Assembly (NCBI GenBank): GCA_027310505.1
Contig: DAIDAS010000375.1
Location: 1 to 16,465 of the forward strand
Direction of reading: 5' to 3'
Origin: a bacterium
Lineage (GTDB): Bacteria; Pseudomonadota; Gammaproteobacteria; Burkholderiales; Methylophilaceae
DNA: 16,465 nucleotides
The notes under the pieces are model-generated. The model was not told the DNA's origin, did no database searches, and was given only the letters and a program-made list of their open reading frames with translations. This document shows positions 1-6,113 of the stretch, piece after piece. Numbering within the stretch: position 1 is the first letter of the stretch; the number at the start of each line of letters is the position of its first letter. The position numbers and the translations under genes are program-made.

Positions 1-1040
1 GTCCAGTCGGTATAGTGCGACAGGGCGTTGACGTCCTTCAGCGACATCATCGGACCTTCGAAAGTGGACATGCCGTAGAACGACAGGGCCACGATCAGGA
101 AGCGCATCACCGGGTCGGTACGCAATTTGTCCCATGCGCCCGAGAGCGTCATGATGCCGTTGATCATGCCGCCCCAGGAAGGCAGCAGCAGCATGATGGA
201 GAAGGTTGCAGCCAGGGTGGAGGTCCAGTCAGGGATCGCCGTCCAGTGCAGGTGGTGACTACCGGCCCACATGTACATGAAGATCAGAGCCCAGAAGTGG
301 ATGATGGACAGGCGGTAGGAGTACACAGGCCGGCCGGCCTGTTTCGGCACGAAGTAATACATCATGCCGAGGAAGGCTGCAGTCAGGAAGAAGCCCACTG
401 CGTTATGGCCGTACCACCATTGGGTCATGGCATCCTGCGCGCCGGAGAACAGGCTATAGGATTTCATCGAGAACAGGCTGATAGGCACTGCCAGATTATT
501 GAAAGTATGCAACAGAGCCGTTGCAAGCATGAAGGCAAGGTAGAACCAGTTGGCAACGTAGATATGCGGCTGCTTGCGGCGCATCAGCGTACCGATGAAA
601 ACGGCCAGATAAGCGACCCAAACCACTTCGATCAACAGGTCGATCGGCCATTCCATTTCTGCGTACTCGCGGCCCTGAGAGTGGCCGAGCACGTCGCCCA
701 GAGCTGCCAGGACGATCACTGTCTGCCAGCCCCAGAAGGTGAAGTTAGCCAGCCCCGAGGCGAACAGACGGGTCTGACAGGTGCGTTGCACCACGTAGTA
801 GGAGGTGGCGAACAGCGCGCTACCACCGAAACCGAAAATCACGGCGCCGGTATGTACCGGGCGCAAGCGGCCAAACGTGATATACGGAATATCGAAATTA
901 AGGAACGGAAATGCCAGTTCAGAGGCAATGTACACCCCCACAAGCATCCCCACCGCACCCCATACCAGGGTCATGATAGTGAACTTGCGGACAATATCGT
1001 AGTTATATTGCTCGCCAGTCACAACGTTCGCCGTTGCCAT
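1..1040 (-). CDS. ccoN: cbb3-type cytochrome c oxidase catalytic subunit I (CcoN), C-terminus cut by window edge
   Basis: Catalytic subunit of the high-affinity cbb3 oxidase, an inner-membrane protein reducing O2 with electrons from cytochrome c subunits. The ATG at 1040-1038 follows GGAGGT at 4-nt spacing, a strong ribosome site. 346 codons are visible; the family is usually about 470-480 residues, so the 3' end lies outside the window. Visible ligands: His63 in RPVHTG (low-spin heme b), His212 in YGHNAVG and His262/His263 in WAGSHHLHW (CuB), and Tyr256 (the helix VII Tyr that cross-links to a CuB His in this family). These match P. stutzeri His60, His207, His257/258 and Tyr251 with a constant offset after the first ligand. 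The usual WAGPHH is WAGSHH here. The C-family residues rule out an aa3 subunit I or qNOR. ccoO/ccoP would be expected beyond base 1. Confidence 0.97.
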   Translation of the reverse strand, partial: MATANVVTGEQYNYDIVRKFTIMTLVWGAVGMLVGVYIASELAFPFLNFDIPYITFGRLRPVHTGAVIFGFGGSALFATSYYVVQRTCQTRLFASGLANFTFWGWQTVIVLAALGDVLGHSQGREYAEMEWPIDLLIEVVWVAYLAVFIGTLMRRKQPHIYVANWFYLAFMLATALLHTFNNLAVPISLFSMKSYSLFSGAQDAMTQWWYGHNAVGFFLTAAFLGMMYYFVPKQAGRPVYSYRLSIIHFWALIFMYMWAGSHHLHWTAIPDWTSTLAATFSIMLLLPSWGGMINGIMTLSGAWDKLRTDPVMRFLIVALSFYGMSTFEGPMMSLKDVNALSHYTDW

Positions 1041-1087
1041 TGTTACCTCCCTTTAATACAAGTAATCGTGGTTTGCCATCATACCAC

Positions 1088-1102
1088 GCGACAGAATGTC
1101 GC
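1088..1102. promoter_or_regulatory. Perfect 6-bp inverted repeat in the ccoN leader
   Basis: GCGACA-GAA-TGTCGC is a perfect palindrome with a 3-bp centre. It sits at about +5 to +19 relative to the predicted ccoN start of transcription. It could be an operator or a small 5'-UTR hairpin. No U-tract follows it, so it is not a terminator. Function is inferred from position only. Confidence 0.35.
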
Positions 1103-1113
1103 ACCCACTGCGG

Positions 1114-1142
1114 AGTATATGCTGCCCAGCGTAATGCGACAA
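1114..1142 (-). promoter_or_regulatory. Predicted sigma70-type promoter of ccoN
   Basis: On the minus strand TTGTCG (1142-1137), a 17-bp spacer and TATACT (1119-1114) match the -35/-10 consensus at 4/6 and 5/6. Transcription would start near 1107, about 67 nt upstream of the ccoN ATG. Just upstream (about 1149-1164) is a single ATCAA half-site, but no full TTGAT-N4-ATCAA FNR/ANR box, so oxygen control by that route is not demonstrated. The promoter would let ccoN be transcribed separately from the SCO gene. Confidence 0.5.
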
Positions 1143-1161
1143 GTATGTCTTGATTGAAAAT

Positions 1162-1743
1162 CTATAATAACAACTCAAGATCGTGAGCGATGTCCTGCGG
1201 TTTCTGCCCGTAGTTCATGTAAAGCCTGGGCAAGCCTGTCTTATCGAACACGTAGACACCTGCACTGTGGTCTATGGTGTATCCACCCTTGCCGCCGGAA
1301 GGCTGCTTGCGATAATAAATCCTGAAGCCTTTAGCCGCCGCCTCGGTAGCTGCCGAATCACCATACAAGCCGAGGAATGCAGGATCGAATGACGGCACAA
1401 ACTGTGCCAGCACCTGCTGGGTGTCGCGCTCCGGGTCGAGTGTCACGAACAGCACCTGCACCTCCGATCGATGCTTGCCGAGAAGTTTTACCGCCCTCGC
1501 CAAATCGTCCATGGTGGTCGGACAGACATCCGGGCAATGGGTGTATCCAAAGAAGACCACGACAACCTTGCCATGAAAATCCTGCAGGCTCCGAGGCTGC
1601 CCGTGGTGATCCGTCAGGCGCAGATCACCCGCAACAGCGCCGGCCCCGATCTCCGTCGCGATAAACGCACCAGACCCGGGGGAACGTTGCGGAGAGCAAG
1701 CGGTTACCGCCAGACAAAACAGGATCAGAATCCACGCGCGCAT
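1162..1743 (-). CDS. SCO1/SenC/PrrC-family copper chaperone, lipoprotein
   Basis: Thioredoxin-fold protein that delivers copper to the CuA site of cytochrome oxidase or acts as a thiol reductase for it; periplasm-facing and membrane-anchored. With the ATG at 1743 it is 193 residues. It has a short signal peptide ending in the lipobox V-T-A-C (Cys16), the copper-binding CPDVC (Cys70, Cys74, inside FFGYTHCPDVCPTT) and the third ligand His159 in DHSAGVYVFD. An in-frame ATG at 1797 with an AGGA would add 18 residues. Those residues are encoded by the ompW terminator hairpin and would displace the lipobox, so I prefer 1743, although its own ribosome site (GGGGCG) is modest. It sits between ompW and ccoN rather than at the end of the caa3 cluster, where Pseudomonas has its SCO gene. 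It could serve either oxidase. Confidence 0.93.
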   Translation of the reverse strand: MRAWILILFCLAVTACSPQRSPGSGAFIATEIGAGAVAGDLRLTDHHGQPRSLQDFHGKVVVVFFGYTHCPDVCPTTMDDLARAVKLLGKHRSEVQVLFVTLDPERDTQQVLAQFVPSFDPAFLGLYGDSAATEAAAKGFRIYYRKQPSGGKGGYTIDHSAGVYVFDKTGLPRLYMNYGQKPQDIAHDLELLL

Positions 1744-1753
1744 GTATCGCCCC

Positions 1754-1794
1754 AAAAACAAAAACCCCCTTTTTCCGAAATCGAAGAAAGGGGG
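1754..1794 (-). terminator. Rho-independent terminator of ompW
   Basis: Perfect 8-bp stem CCCCCTTT (1794-1787, minus strand) with AAAGGGGG (1772-1765), extended inward by a partly paired TTC/GAA, then TTTTTGTTTTT (1764-1754) in the minus-strand transcript. It lies 42 bp past the ompW stop. It ends only 10 bp before the preferred SCO start, so the SCO gene depends on readthrough or on a promoter hidden in this stretch. Confidence 0.88.
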
Positions 1795-1836
1795 CATGTC
1801 ATCCTGGCAAAAGTGCCGGATTACTTCTACGCCAGC

Positions 1837-2487
1837 TTAGAACTTCTTGCCAACGCCAATCCCGAAGATCCACGGATCGATATCGAGGCTGTCAATCTTG
1901 GCGCCGTTCAACTTGACGTCGGTGCTGATCCACACCTTTTTGACGTCAGCATTGATCAGCCAGCCATCCTTCAGGTTAACGTCGAAACCAGCCTGAACTG
2001 CGCCGCCCCAGCTATTGCGATCAACGGTGATATTGCCGCTATCCGGCACCGGAGTCCCCAGCTTGCGATCCATGAAGCGGGTGTAATTGAGGCCAGCGCC
2101 AACATACGGATCAAACATCTGGTCAGGCAGGAAGTGCCATTGCAGGGTCAGCGTCGGAGGCAGGAGGTTCACGCTACCCAGATTGGCCGAAGCGGCACCC
2201 GTTCCCGGGTTCAACTTGACATCGTGACGGGTACCGGTCGCCAGAATCAGCTCGGCAGCAATGTTCTTGGTGATGTAGTAGGAGAAATCAATCTCAGGAA
2301 TGGTATTGCCGTCCACTTCCAACTTGGAGTTGGCACCGAGCGAGGGGGTCATGGAACCCAGCTTGCTATCCTCATCCGGGCTCACGTGAGCGGCACGCAA
2401 ACGCACGACAAAGTCACCAGCCTCAGCCAACGCGAGGGAGGGCGCGAAAGCTGCGGCAATCAGTGCGGCCAATGCAATCTTCTTCAT
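1837..2487 (-). CDS. ompW: OmpW-family outer membrane beta-barrel protein
   Basis: Small 8-stranded outer membrane barrel, 216 residues. A signal peptide of about 21 residues ends ALA before EAGDF. OmpW hallmarks are visible: NLLPPTLTLQWHF near the middle and PYVGAGLNYTRF after it. The C-terminal residue is Phe, as expected for BAM-dependent insertion. The ribosome site AGGAG lies 7 nt before the ATG. Family members are linked to hydrophobic small-molecule passage and, in enterobacteria, to anaerobic FNR control; the substrate here is unknown. It is a single-gene transcript by its own promoter and terminator, divergent from the caa3 oxidase cluster. Confidence 0.93.
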   Translation of the reverse strand: MKKIALAALIAAAFAPSLALAEAGDFVVRLRAAHVSPDEDSKLGSMTPSLGANSKLEVDGNTIPEIDFSYYITKNIAAELILATGTRHDVKLNPGTGAASANLGSVNLLPPTLTLQWHFLPDQMFDPYVGAGLNYTRFMDRKLGTPVPDSGNITVDRNSWGGAVQAGFDVNLKDGWLINADVKKVWISTDVKLNGAKIDSLDIDPWIFGIGVGKKF

Positions 2488-2542
2488 TTTGAATCTCCTA
2501 GCATTTAAGTAAAGTAATCAGGACAAAAATATCTTTGATTCC

Positions 2543-2570
2543 ATTTTAATGATGGAGGCAATTATTTCAA
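2543..2570 (-). promoter_or_regulatory. Predicted sigma70 promoter of ompW
   Basis: On the minus strand TTGAAA (2570-2565), 16-bp spacer, TAAAAT (2548-2543): 5/6 matches in each hexamer. Start of transcription near 2536, about 49 nt before the ompW ATG. The arms AATGATGG (2548-2555) and CCATCATT (2577-2584) bracket the promoter and could bind a repressor. Confidence 0.6.
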
Positions 2571-2606
2571 CCCCATCCATCATTTCTGCACAATTTATTT
2601 TAAGAA

Positions 2607-2624
2607 TGTTGCATTTATGCAACA
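2607..2624. promoter_or_regulatory. Palindrome with CRP/FNR-superfamily geometry
   Basis: TGTTGCA-TTTA-TGCAACA: perfect 7-bp arms with a 4-bp spacer. Its core TTGCA-N4-TGCAA has the same 5-4-5 layout as an FNR box (TTGAT-N4-ATCAA) but a different half-site, somewhat like NnrR-type sites. Its centre is about 80 bp upstream of the predicted ompW start, a position used by activators of that superfamily. The regulator is not identified. Confidence 0.45.
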
Positions 2625-2714
2625 GCCATCCGCACCGTCCGATATCAAAATAAAGCAGAAAAACGGATAAATGTTTTATATCGATACCCGAATATCCTCT
2701 TTTATCTCAGACAG

Positions 2715-2743
2715 TTATCTTGTTTTTCAAAATTGTTTATGCT
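2715..2743 (+). promoter_or_regulatory. Weak predicted promoter for the caa3 oxidase cluster
   Basis: TTATCT (2715-2720), 17-bp spacer, TATGCT (2738-2743); 3/6 and 4/6 matches. It would start transcription near 2750, about 72 nt before the DUF2244 ATG. A weak core fits an activator-dependent or tightly controlled operon, but the match alone is not decisive. Confidence 0.3.
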
Positions 2744-2748
2744 AGGTT

Positions 2749-2763
2749 TTGACGATGCGTCAA
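2749..2763. promoter_or_regulatory. Palindrome TTGACG-ATG-CGTCAA, possible operator
   Basis: Perfect 6-bp arms with a 3-bp centre, lying on the predicted start of transcription of the rightward promoter. That is a typical repressor position. Read as TTGAC-N5-GTCAA it also resembles CRP/FNR-family half-sites, but with one base too many between them. Confidence 0.35.
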
Positions 2764-2821
2764 TCTGTCGCAGGCACCACCCAGAGATGTACTCAGTGCA
2801 GCAGTCGGTCGGAAGGAAAAC

Positions 2822-3289
2822 ATGGCGACTTCGGGTGTGGTTTACAAGGTTACTGCTCGGCCCAACTGCTCCTTGCCCTTGTCAGGCAAGGTCAAGCTGG
2901 TGGCTTGGCTTGCGACGCCTCCCTTAATCATCTCAATCGCTTTCTGCGTGGCCGGCGCATGGATGGTCTTTCCTTTTGCCGGCCTGGAATTGCTTGCGGT
3001 GGCCTATGCCTTTTATATCATCCACTGCCATGCAGGGGATTACGAAAGCATCACCATCGACGGCGACCATCTGGCTGTGGAGCACTGTGATTTCCGCCAC
3101 GTGAGCCAGACGGAATTTCACCGCTACTGGGTTCATGTCGTACTACGCATGGCGCCAGGCGGTGAGCATCACTTGTGGCTCCGTTCGCACGGCAAGGAAG
3201 TGGAAATCGGGCGATACATGAATAACGAGCAGCGCCTGGCACTTGCCCGACAATTACAAAAGCGTACCGGAGCGGGTTACCAACGGTGA
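2822..3289 (+). CDS. DUF2244-family integral membrane protein
   Basis: 155 residues; the start ATG follows GGAAGG at about 5 nt. Two hydrophobic helices (about residues 24-42 and 47-67) are followed by a soluble C-terminal part containing YESITIDGDHLAVE and WLRSHGKEVEIGRYMNNEQR, the pattern of the DUF2244 family. The family has no established biochemical activity, but it often sits immediately before cytochrome c oxidase subunit II genes, suggesting a role in oxidase assembly or regulation (inference). It is first in the cluster; its stop lies 17 bp before the ctaC ATG, which argues for one transcript. Confidence 0.85.
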   Translation: MATSGVVYKVTARPNCSLPLSGKVKLVAWLATPPLIISIAFCVAGAWMVFPFAGLELLAVAYAFYIIHCHAGDYESITIDGDHLAVEHCDFRHVSQTEFHRYWVHVVLRMAPGGEHHLWLRSHGKEVEIGRYMNNEQRLALARQLQKRTGAGYQR

Positions 3290-3306
3290 GTTATCAGGGA
3301 GTGAAT

Positions 3307-4476
3307 ATGGCACTGCACTTCATAAAAAAGGCCGGACCGGGCCTGATGTTATCGCTATGGTCACTGGTCGCGCATGCAGAATTCTCATGGAACTTTCCCA
3401 AGCCCGTGACACCGATGGCGGTGGACACCCTGCACGTACACAACAAATTCATGGTCATCATTCTGGCCATTTTCATCATCGTGCTGGGTATTATGATCTA
3501 CTCGATCATCAACCACCGCAAAAGCAAGGGCTATCAGGCGGCAACATTTACCGGCCCCAGCACCCGCTCCCAGCTGATATGGACGATGGTGCCGTTTGCC
3601 ATCCTGATCTATATCGATTTCGTCCTGATGGGCATTCCGGCATACCACAGCGTGGTCCTGATGGAAGACACCAAGAACGGCGCCGACATGGTGCTCAAAG
3701 TCACCGGCATGCAATGGCGCTGGCAGTATGAATACATGGACGGCGACGCAAAGGGCATCAAGTTCGTCAGCAACCTGGCCACGCCGGAAGACCAGATCCA
3801 TAACAAGGCGGCCAAGGGCGAACATTATTTGCTGGAAACCGACAACCACGTGGTGTTGCCGGTGAACAAGAAGGTGCGCATCCTGCTGACTTCCAACGAT
3901 GTGATCCATACCTGGTGGGTGCCGCAGTTCGGTTCGGCACGCGATGCCATCCCTGGCTTCCTGCGGGAGACCTGGGTCAAGATCGAAGAGCCAGGCACCT
4001 ACCGCGGCCAATGCAAGGAACTGTGCGGCAAAGGGCATGGCTTCATGCCTATCGTGGTGGATGCGGTGCCCGAAGACAAGTACAAGGAGTGGGTTGCCGC
4101 CAAGAAAACCGATCTGGCAGCGGCCTCCGCCGGGGCCGACAAGGCATGGAGCAAGGATGACCTGATCGCGCATGGCAAGGAGGTCTACGAAAAGAACTGC
4201 GCAGTTTGCCATCAGTCCAATGGCCAGGGGCTGCCGCCCACGTTTCCGGCATTGGCAGGCAGCAAGGTCATCAATGGGCCGATCTTCGATACCAGTGGCA
4301 AGCTGATTGCCAACAGCCATCTGGACCGCGTGTTCAACGGCAAGAATGTGATGCCGGCGTGGAAGGCCGTGCTCAACGATGTCGACATCGCCGCAGTCGT
4401 GACTTTCGAGCGCAATTCATTCGGCAACACCCTGGGCGATGCGGTGCAGCCGGCTCAGGTCAAGGCCCTGCGCTAA
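3307..4476 (+). CDS. ctaC: Cytochrome c oxidase subunit II with C-terminal cytochrome c domain (caa3 type)
   Basis: Takes electrons from cytochrome c and passes them through CuA to subunit I. 389 residues from the ATG at 3307 (GGGAG 5 nt upstream; the in-frame GTG at 3286 has no such site). Order: signal peptide ending AHA (about 24); two membrane helices (about 47-70 and 88-113); CuA domain with His201 in VIHTWWV and Cys236-x-Glu238-x-Cys240-x3-His244-x2-Met247; then a cytochrome c domain with CAVCH (Cys298, Cys301, His302) and probable axial Met349 in NVMPAW. Oddity: membrane helix 2 appears about five residues longer between WTMVP and PAY than in usual caa3 subunits, and it carries an acidic Asp104. 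Subunit I follows after 23 bp. Confidence 0.97.
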   Translation: MALHFIKKAGPGLMLSLWSLVAHAEFSWNFPKPVTPMAVDTLHVHNKFMVIILAIFIIVLGIMIYSIINHRKSKGYQAATFTGPSTRSQLIWTMVPFAILIYIDFVLMGIPAYHSVVLMEDTKNGADMVLKVTGMQWRWQYEYMDGDAKGIKFVSNLATPEDQIHNKAAKGEHYLLETDNHVVLPVNKKVRILLTSNDVIHTWWVPQFGSARDAIPGFLRETWVKIEEPGTYRGQCKELCGKGHGFMPIVVDAVPEDKYKEWVAAKKTDLAAASAGADKAWSKDDLIAHGKEVYEKNCAVCHQSNGQGLPPTFPALAGSKVINGPIFDTSGKLIANSHLDRVFNGKNVMPAWKAVLNDVDIAAVVTFERNSFGNTLGDAVQPAQVKALR

Positions 4477-4499
4477 GCCAAGTTTTGAGGAGAATATCC

Positions 4500-6095
4500 A
4501 TGTCTACTGCAACTACAGTCCTTCACGACGAGCACCACGCACATTATCAGCCGGGTATCATGCGCTGGCTGACGACCACCAACCACAAGGACATCGGCAC
4601 GATGTACCTGACCTTCGCGCTGATCATGTTCATGGTCGGCGGCGCCATGATCCTGGCCGTGCGCGCAGAACTGTTCCAGCCCGGCCTGCAGTTCCTCAAA
4701 CCGGAATTCTTCAACCAGCTGATCGGCATACATGCGCTGGTAATGATTTTTGCCGCGCTGATGCCTGCCGCCACAGGCTTTGCCAACTGGATGCTGCCCC
4801 TCATGATCGGCGCACCGGATATGGCGCTGCCGCGGCTCAACAACTGGGGATTCTGGCTGCTGCCGCCGGCAGCCATTTTGCTGACGCTGCCGTTTACGCT
4901 GGCGCTGTTCGGCATCGGCGACGGCGCGCTTGCCACGGGCTGGACGTTCTACGCGCCACTGTCGGTACAGGGCGGCATCGGCGTCGATTTCGCCATCTTC
5001 GCGGTGCACCTGCTGGGCATTTCTTCGGTCATGGGCTCCATCAACATCATCGTCACCATCTTCAACATGCGCGCCCCTGGCATGACCATGATGAAGCTGC
5101 CGCTGTTCGCCTGGGGCTGGCTAATCACGGCTTTCTTGCTGATCGCAACTATCCCGGTACTGGCGGGCGCGGTGACCATGCTGCTGACCGACCGCCACTT
5201 CGGCACCCACTTCTTCAATGCCGCCGGCGGCGGGGACCCTATCCTGTTCCAGCATCTGTTCTGGTTCTTCGGCCACCCCGAGGTATATATCCTGCTGCTG
5301 CCGGTATGGGGCTTCATCCCCCACATCCTGTCGGCCTTCTCGCGCAAGCCAATCTACGGCTACAAGGCGCAGGTGTACTCGTTCTGGGCCATCGGCATCC
5401 TGTCGGTGGTGGTATGGGCGCACCACTTCCTTACTGCGGGCATGCCGGTGCCAGCGCTGCTATATTTCATGTACAGCACCATGTCGATTTCGGTACCTCT
5501 CGCCGTGCTGTTCTTCTGCTGGATCGCGACCATGTGGAAGGGTTCGATGAGCTTCGAAACCCCGATGCTGTTCGCCACCGGCTGGATAATCTTATTCGGC
5601 ATCGGCGGACTGACCGGCCTGGTGCTGGCAGACGTAGCGGCCGACGCGCAATATCACCATACGTATTTTGTGGTGGCGCACTTCCACTACACCCTGTTTG
5701 CCGGCGGCATGATGGGCATCATGGCCGGCGTATACTACTGGCTGCCCAAGATGACCGGCCACATGTACAACGAAACACTGGGCAAGCTGCACTTCTGGCT
5801 GACGGCGATCGCCTTCAATATCACCTTCATCCCGCAGTTTTTCCTGGGCTTGGCCGGCATGCCGCGTCGCATCCCGGACTACGCGCTGCAGTTCGCCGAG
5901 TTCAATATGATTTCGTCGATAGGCGCATTCATCCTCGGCCTATCGCAACTGATCATGGTCTACAACATCGTCAGTTGCGTCCGCGGCGGCAAGAAGGCGA
6001 CAGACAAGCCGTGGGAAGGCGCGCAAGGGTTGGAATGGACCTTGCCCTCGCCCCCGCCTTACCACAGCTTTACGGAGCAGCCGGTAGTCGAATAA
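4500..6095 (+). CDS. ctaD: Cytochrome c oxidase subunit I, A-family, lacking canonical K-channel residues
   Basis: Catalytic subunit, 531 residues, about 12 membrane helices; the ATG follows GAGGAG. Heme a ligands His78 and His396, heme a3 ligand His394, CuB ligands His259, His308 and His309, and the His-Tyr pair partner Tyr263 are all present. The D-channel is intact: Asp107, Asn96, Asn114, the SS pair in LGISSVMG, and Glu261 of GHPEVY. The K-channel is not. By ungapped spacing from Glu261 (R. sphaeroides Glu286), Ser299 is Pro274, Thr359 is Leu334 and Lys362 is Leu337 (motif VPLAVLFFCW instead of VPTGIKVFSW). The Mg-site Asp412 is His387 (YHHTYFVVAHFHY), while the His before it remains. The PRR propionate-binding arginines are kept. 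I infer a working O2 reductase with altered proton uptake. Alternatives such as NO reductase are excluded by the A-family ligands and Glu. Confidence 0.97.
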   Translation: MSTATTVLHDEHHAHYQPGIMRWLTTTNHKDIGTMYLTFALIMFMVGGAMILAVRAELFQPGLQFLKPEFFNQLIGIHALVMIFAALMPAATGFANWMLPLMIGAPDMALPRLNNWGFWLLPPAAILLTLPFTLALFGIGDGALATGWTFYAPLSVQGGIGVDFAIFAVHLLGISSVMGSINIIVTIFNMRAPGMTMMKLPLFAWGWLITAFLLIATIPVLAGAVTMLLTDRHFGTHFFNAAGGGDPILFQHLFWFFGHPEVYILLLPVWGFIPHILSAFSRKPIYGYKAQVYSFWAIGILSVVVWAHHFLTAGMPVPALLYFMYSTMSISVPLAVLFFCWIATMWKGSMSFETPMLFATGWIILFGIGGLTGLVLADVAADAQYHHTYFVVAHFHYTLFAGGMMGIMAGVYYWLPKMTGHMYNETLGKLHFWLTAIAFNITFIPQFFLGLAGMPRRIPDYALQFAEFNMISSIGAFILGLSQLIMVYNIVSCVRGGKKATDKPWEGAQGLEWTLPSPPPYHSFTEQPVVE

Positions 6096-6113
6096 GGCTG
6101 ATCAAGTGATGCC

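Larger units (their letters stand above)
2488..2821. other. 334-bp AT-rich divergent regulatory region
   Basis: Gene-free stretch between ompW (minus) and the DUF2244 gene (plus). It contains a leftward promoter (2543-2570), an 8-bp inverted repeat AATGATGG/CCATCATT (2548-2555 and 2577-2584) embracing that promoter, a perfect palindrome TGTTGCA-TTTA-TGCAACA (2607-2624), a weak rightward promoter (2715-2743) and a second palindrome TTGACG-ATG-CGTCAA (2749-2763). The middle (2625-2710) shows nothing further that I can name. No ORF here has a ribosome site or family resemblance. Confidence 0.7.

Noticed and set aside
15..1157. Long plus-strand open frame of about 380 codons
   Set aside because: Antisense to ccoN, whose ligands and ribosome site are unmistakable; the plus-strand product is rich in His, Gln and Arg and matches no family.
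1149..1164. Possible FNR/ANR box upstream of ccoN
   Set aside because: Only one clean ATCAA half; the other half is mismatched and the spacing is 5 instead of 4.
1471..2508. Plus-strand open frame of about 345 codons over SCO and ompW
   Set aside because: Runs across two real minus-strand genes and a terminator; no ribosome site or family pattern.
2733..3090. Two alternative plus-strand frames over the start of the DUF2244 gene
   Set aside because: The frame from 2822 has the ribosome site, membrane helices and family motifs; the others have none.
3385..4320. Minus-strand open frame of about 311 codons
   Set aside because: Mirror of ctaC codons; composition of a shadow frame.
4206..4499. 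N-terminal extension of ctaD from 4206
   Set aside because: Lies inside the cytochrome c domain of ctaC in another frame; the ATG at 4500 has a strong ribosome site and a family-typical start.
4439..6109. Plus-strand frame of about 556 codons overlapping ctaD
   Set aside because: Out-of-frame reading of ctaD, extremely rich in Arg, His and Ala; the ctaD frame carries all ligands.
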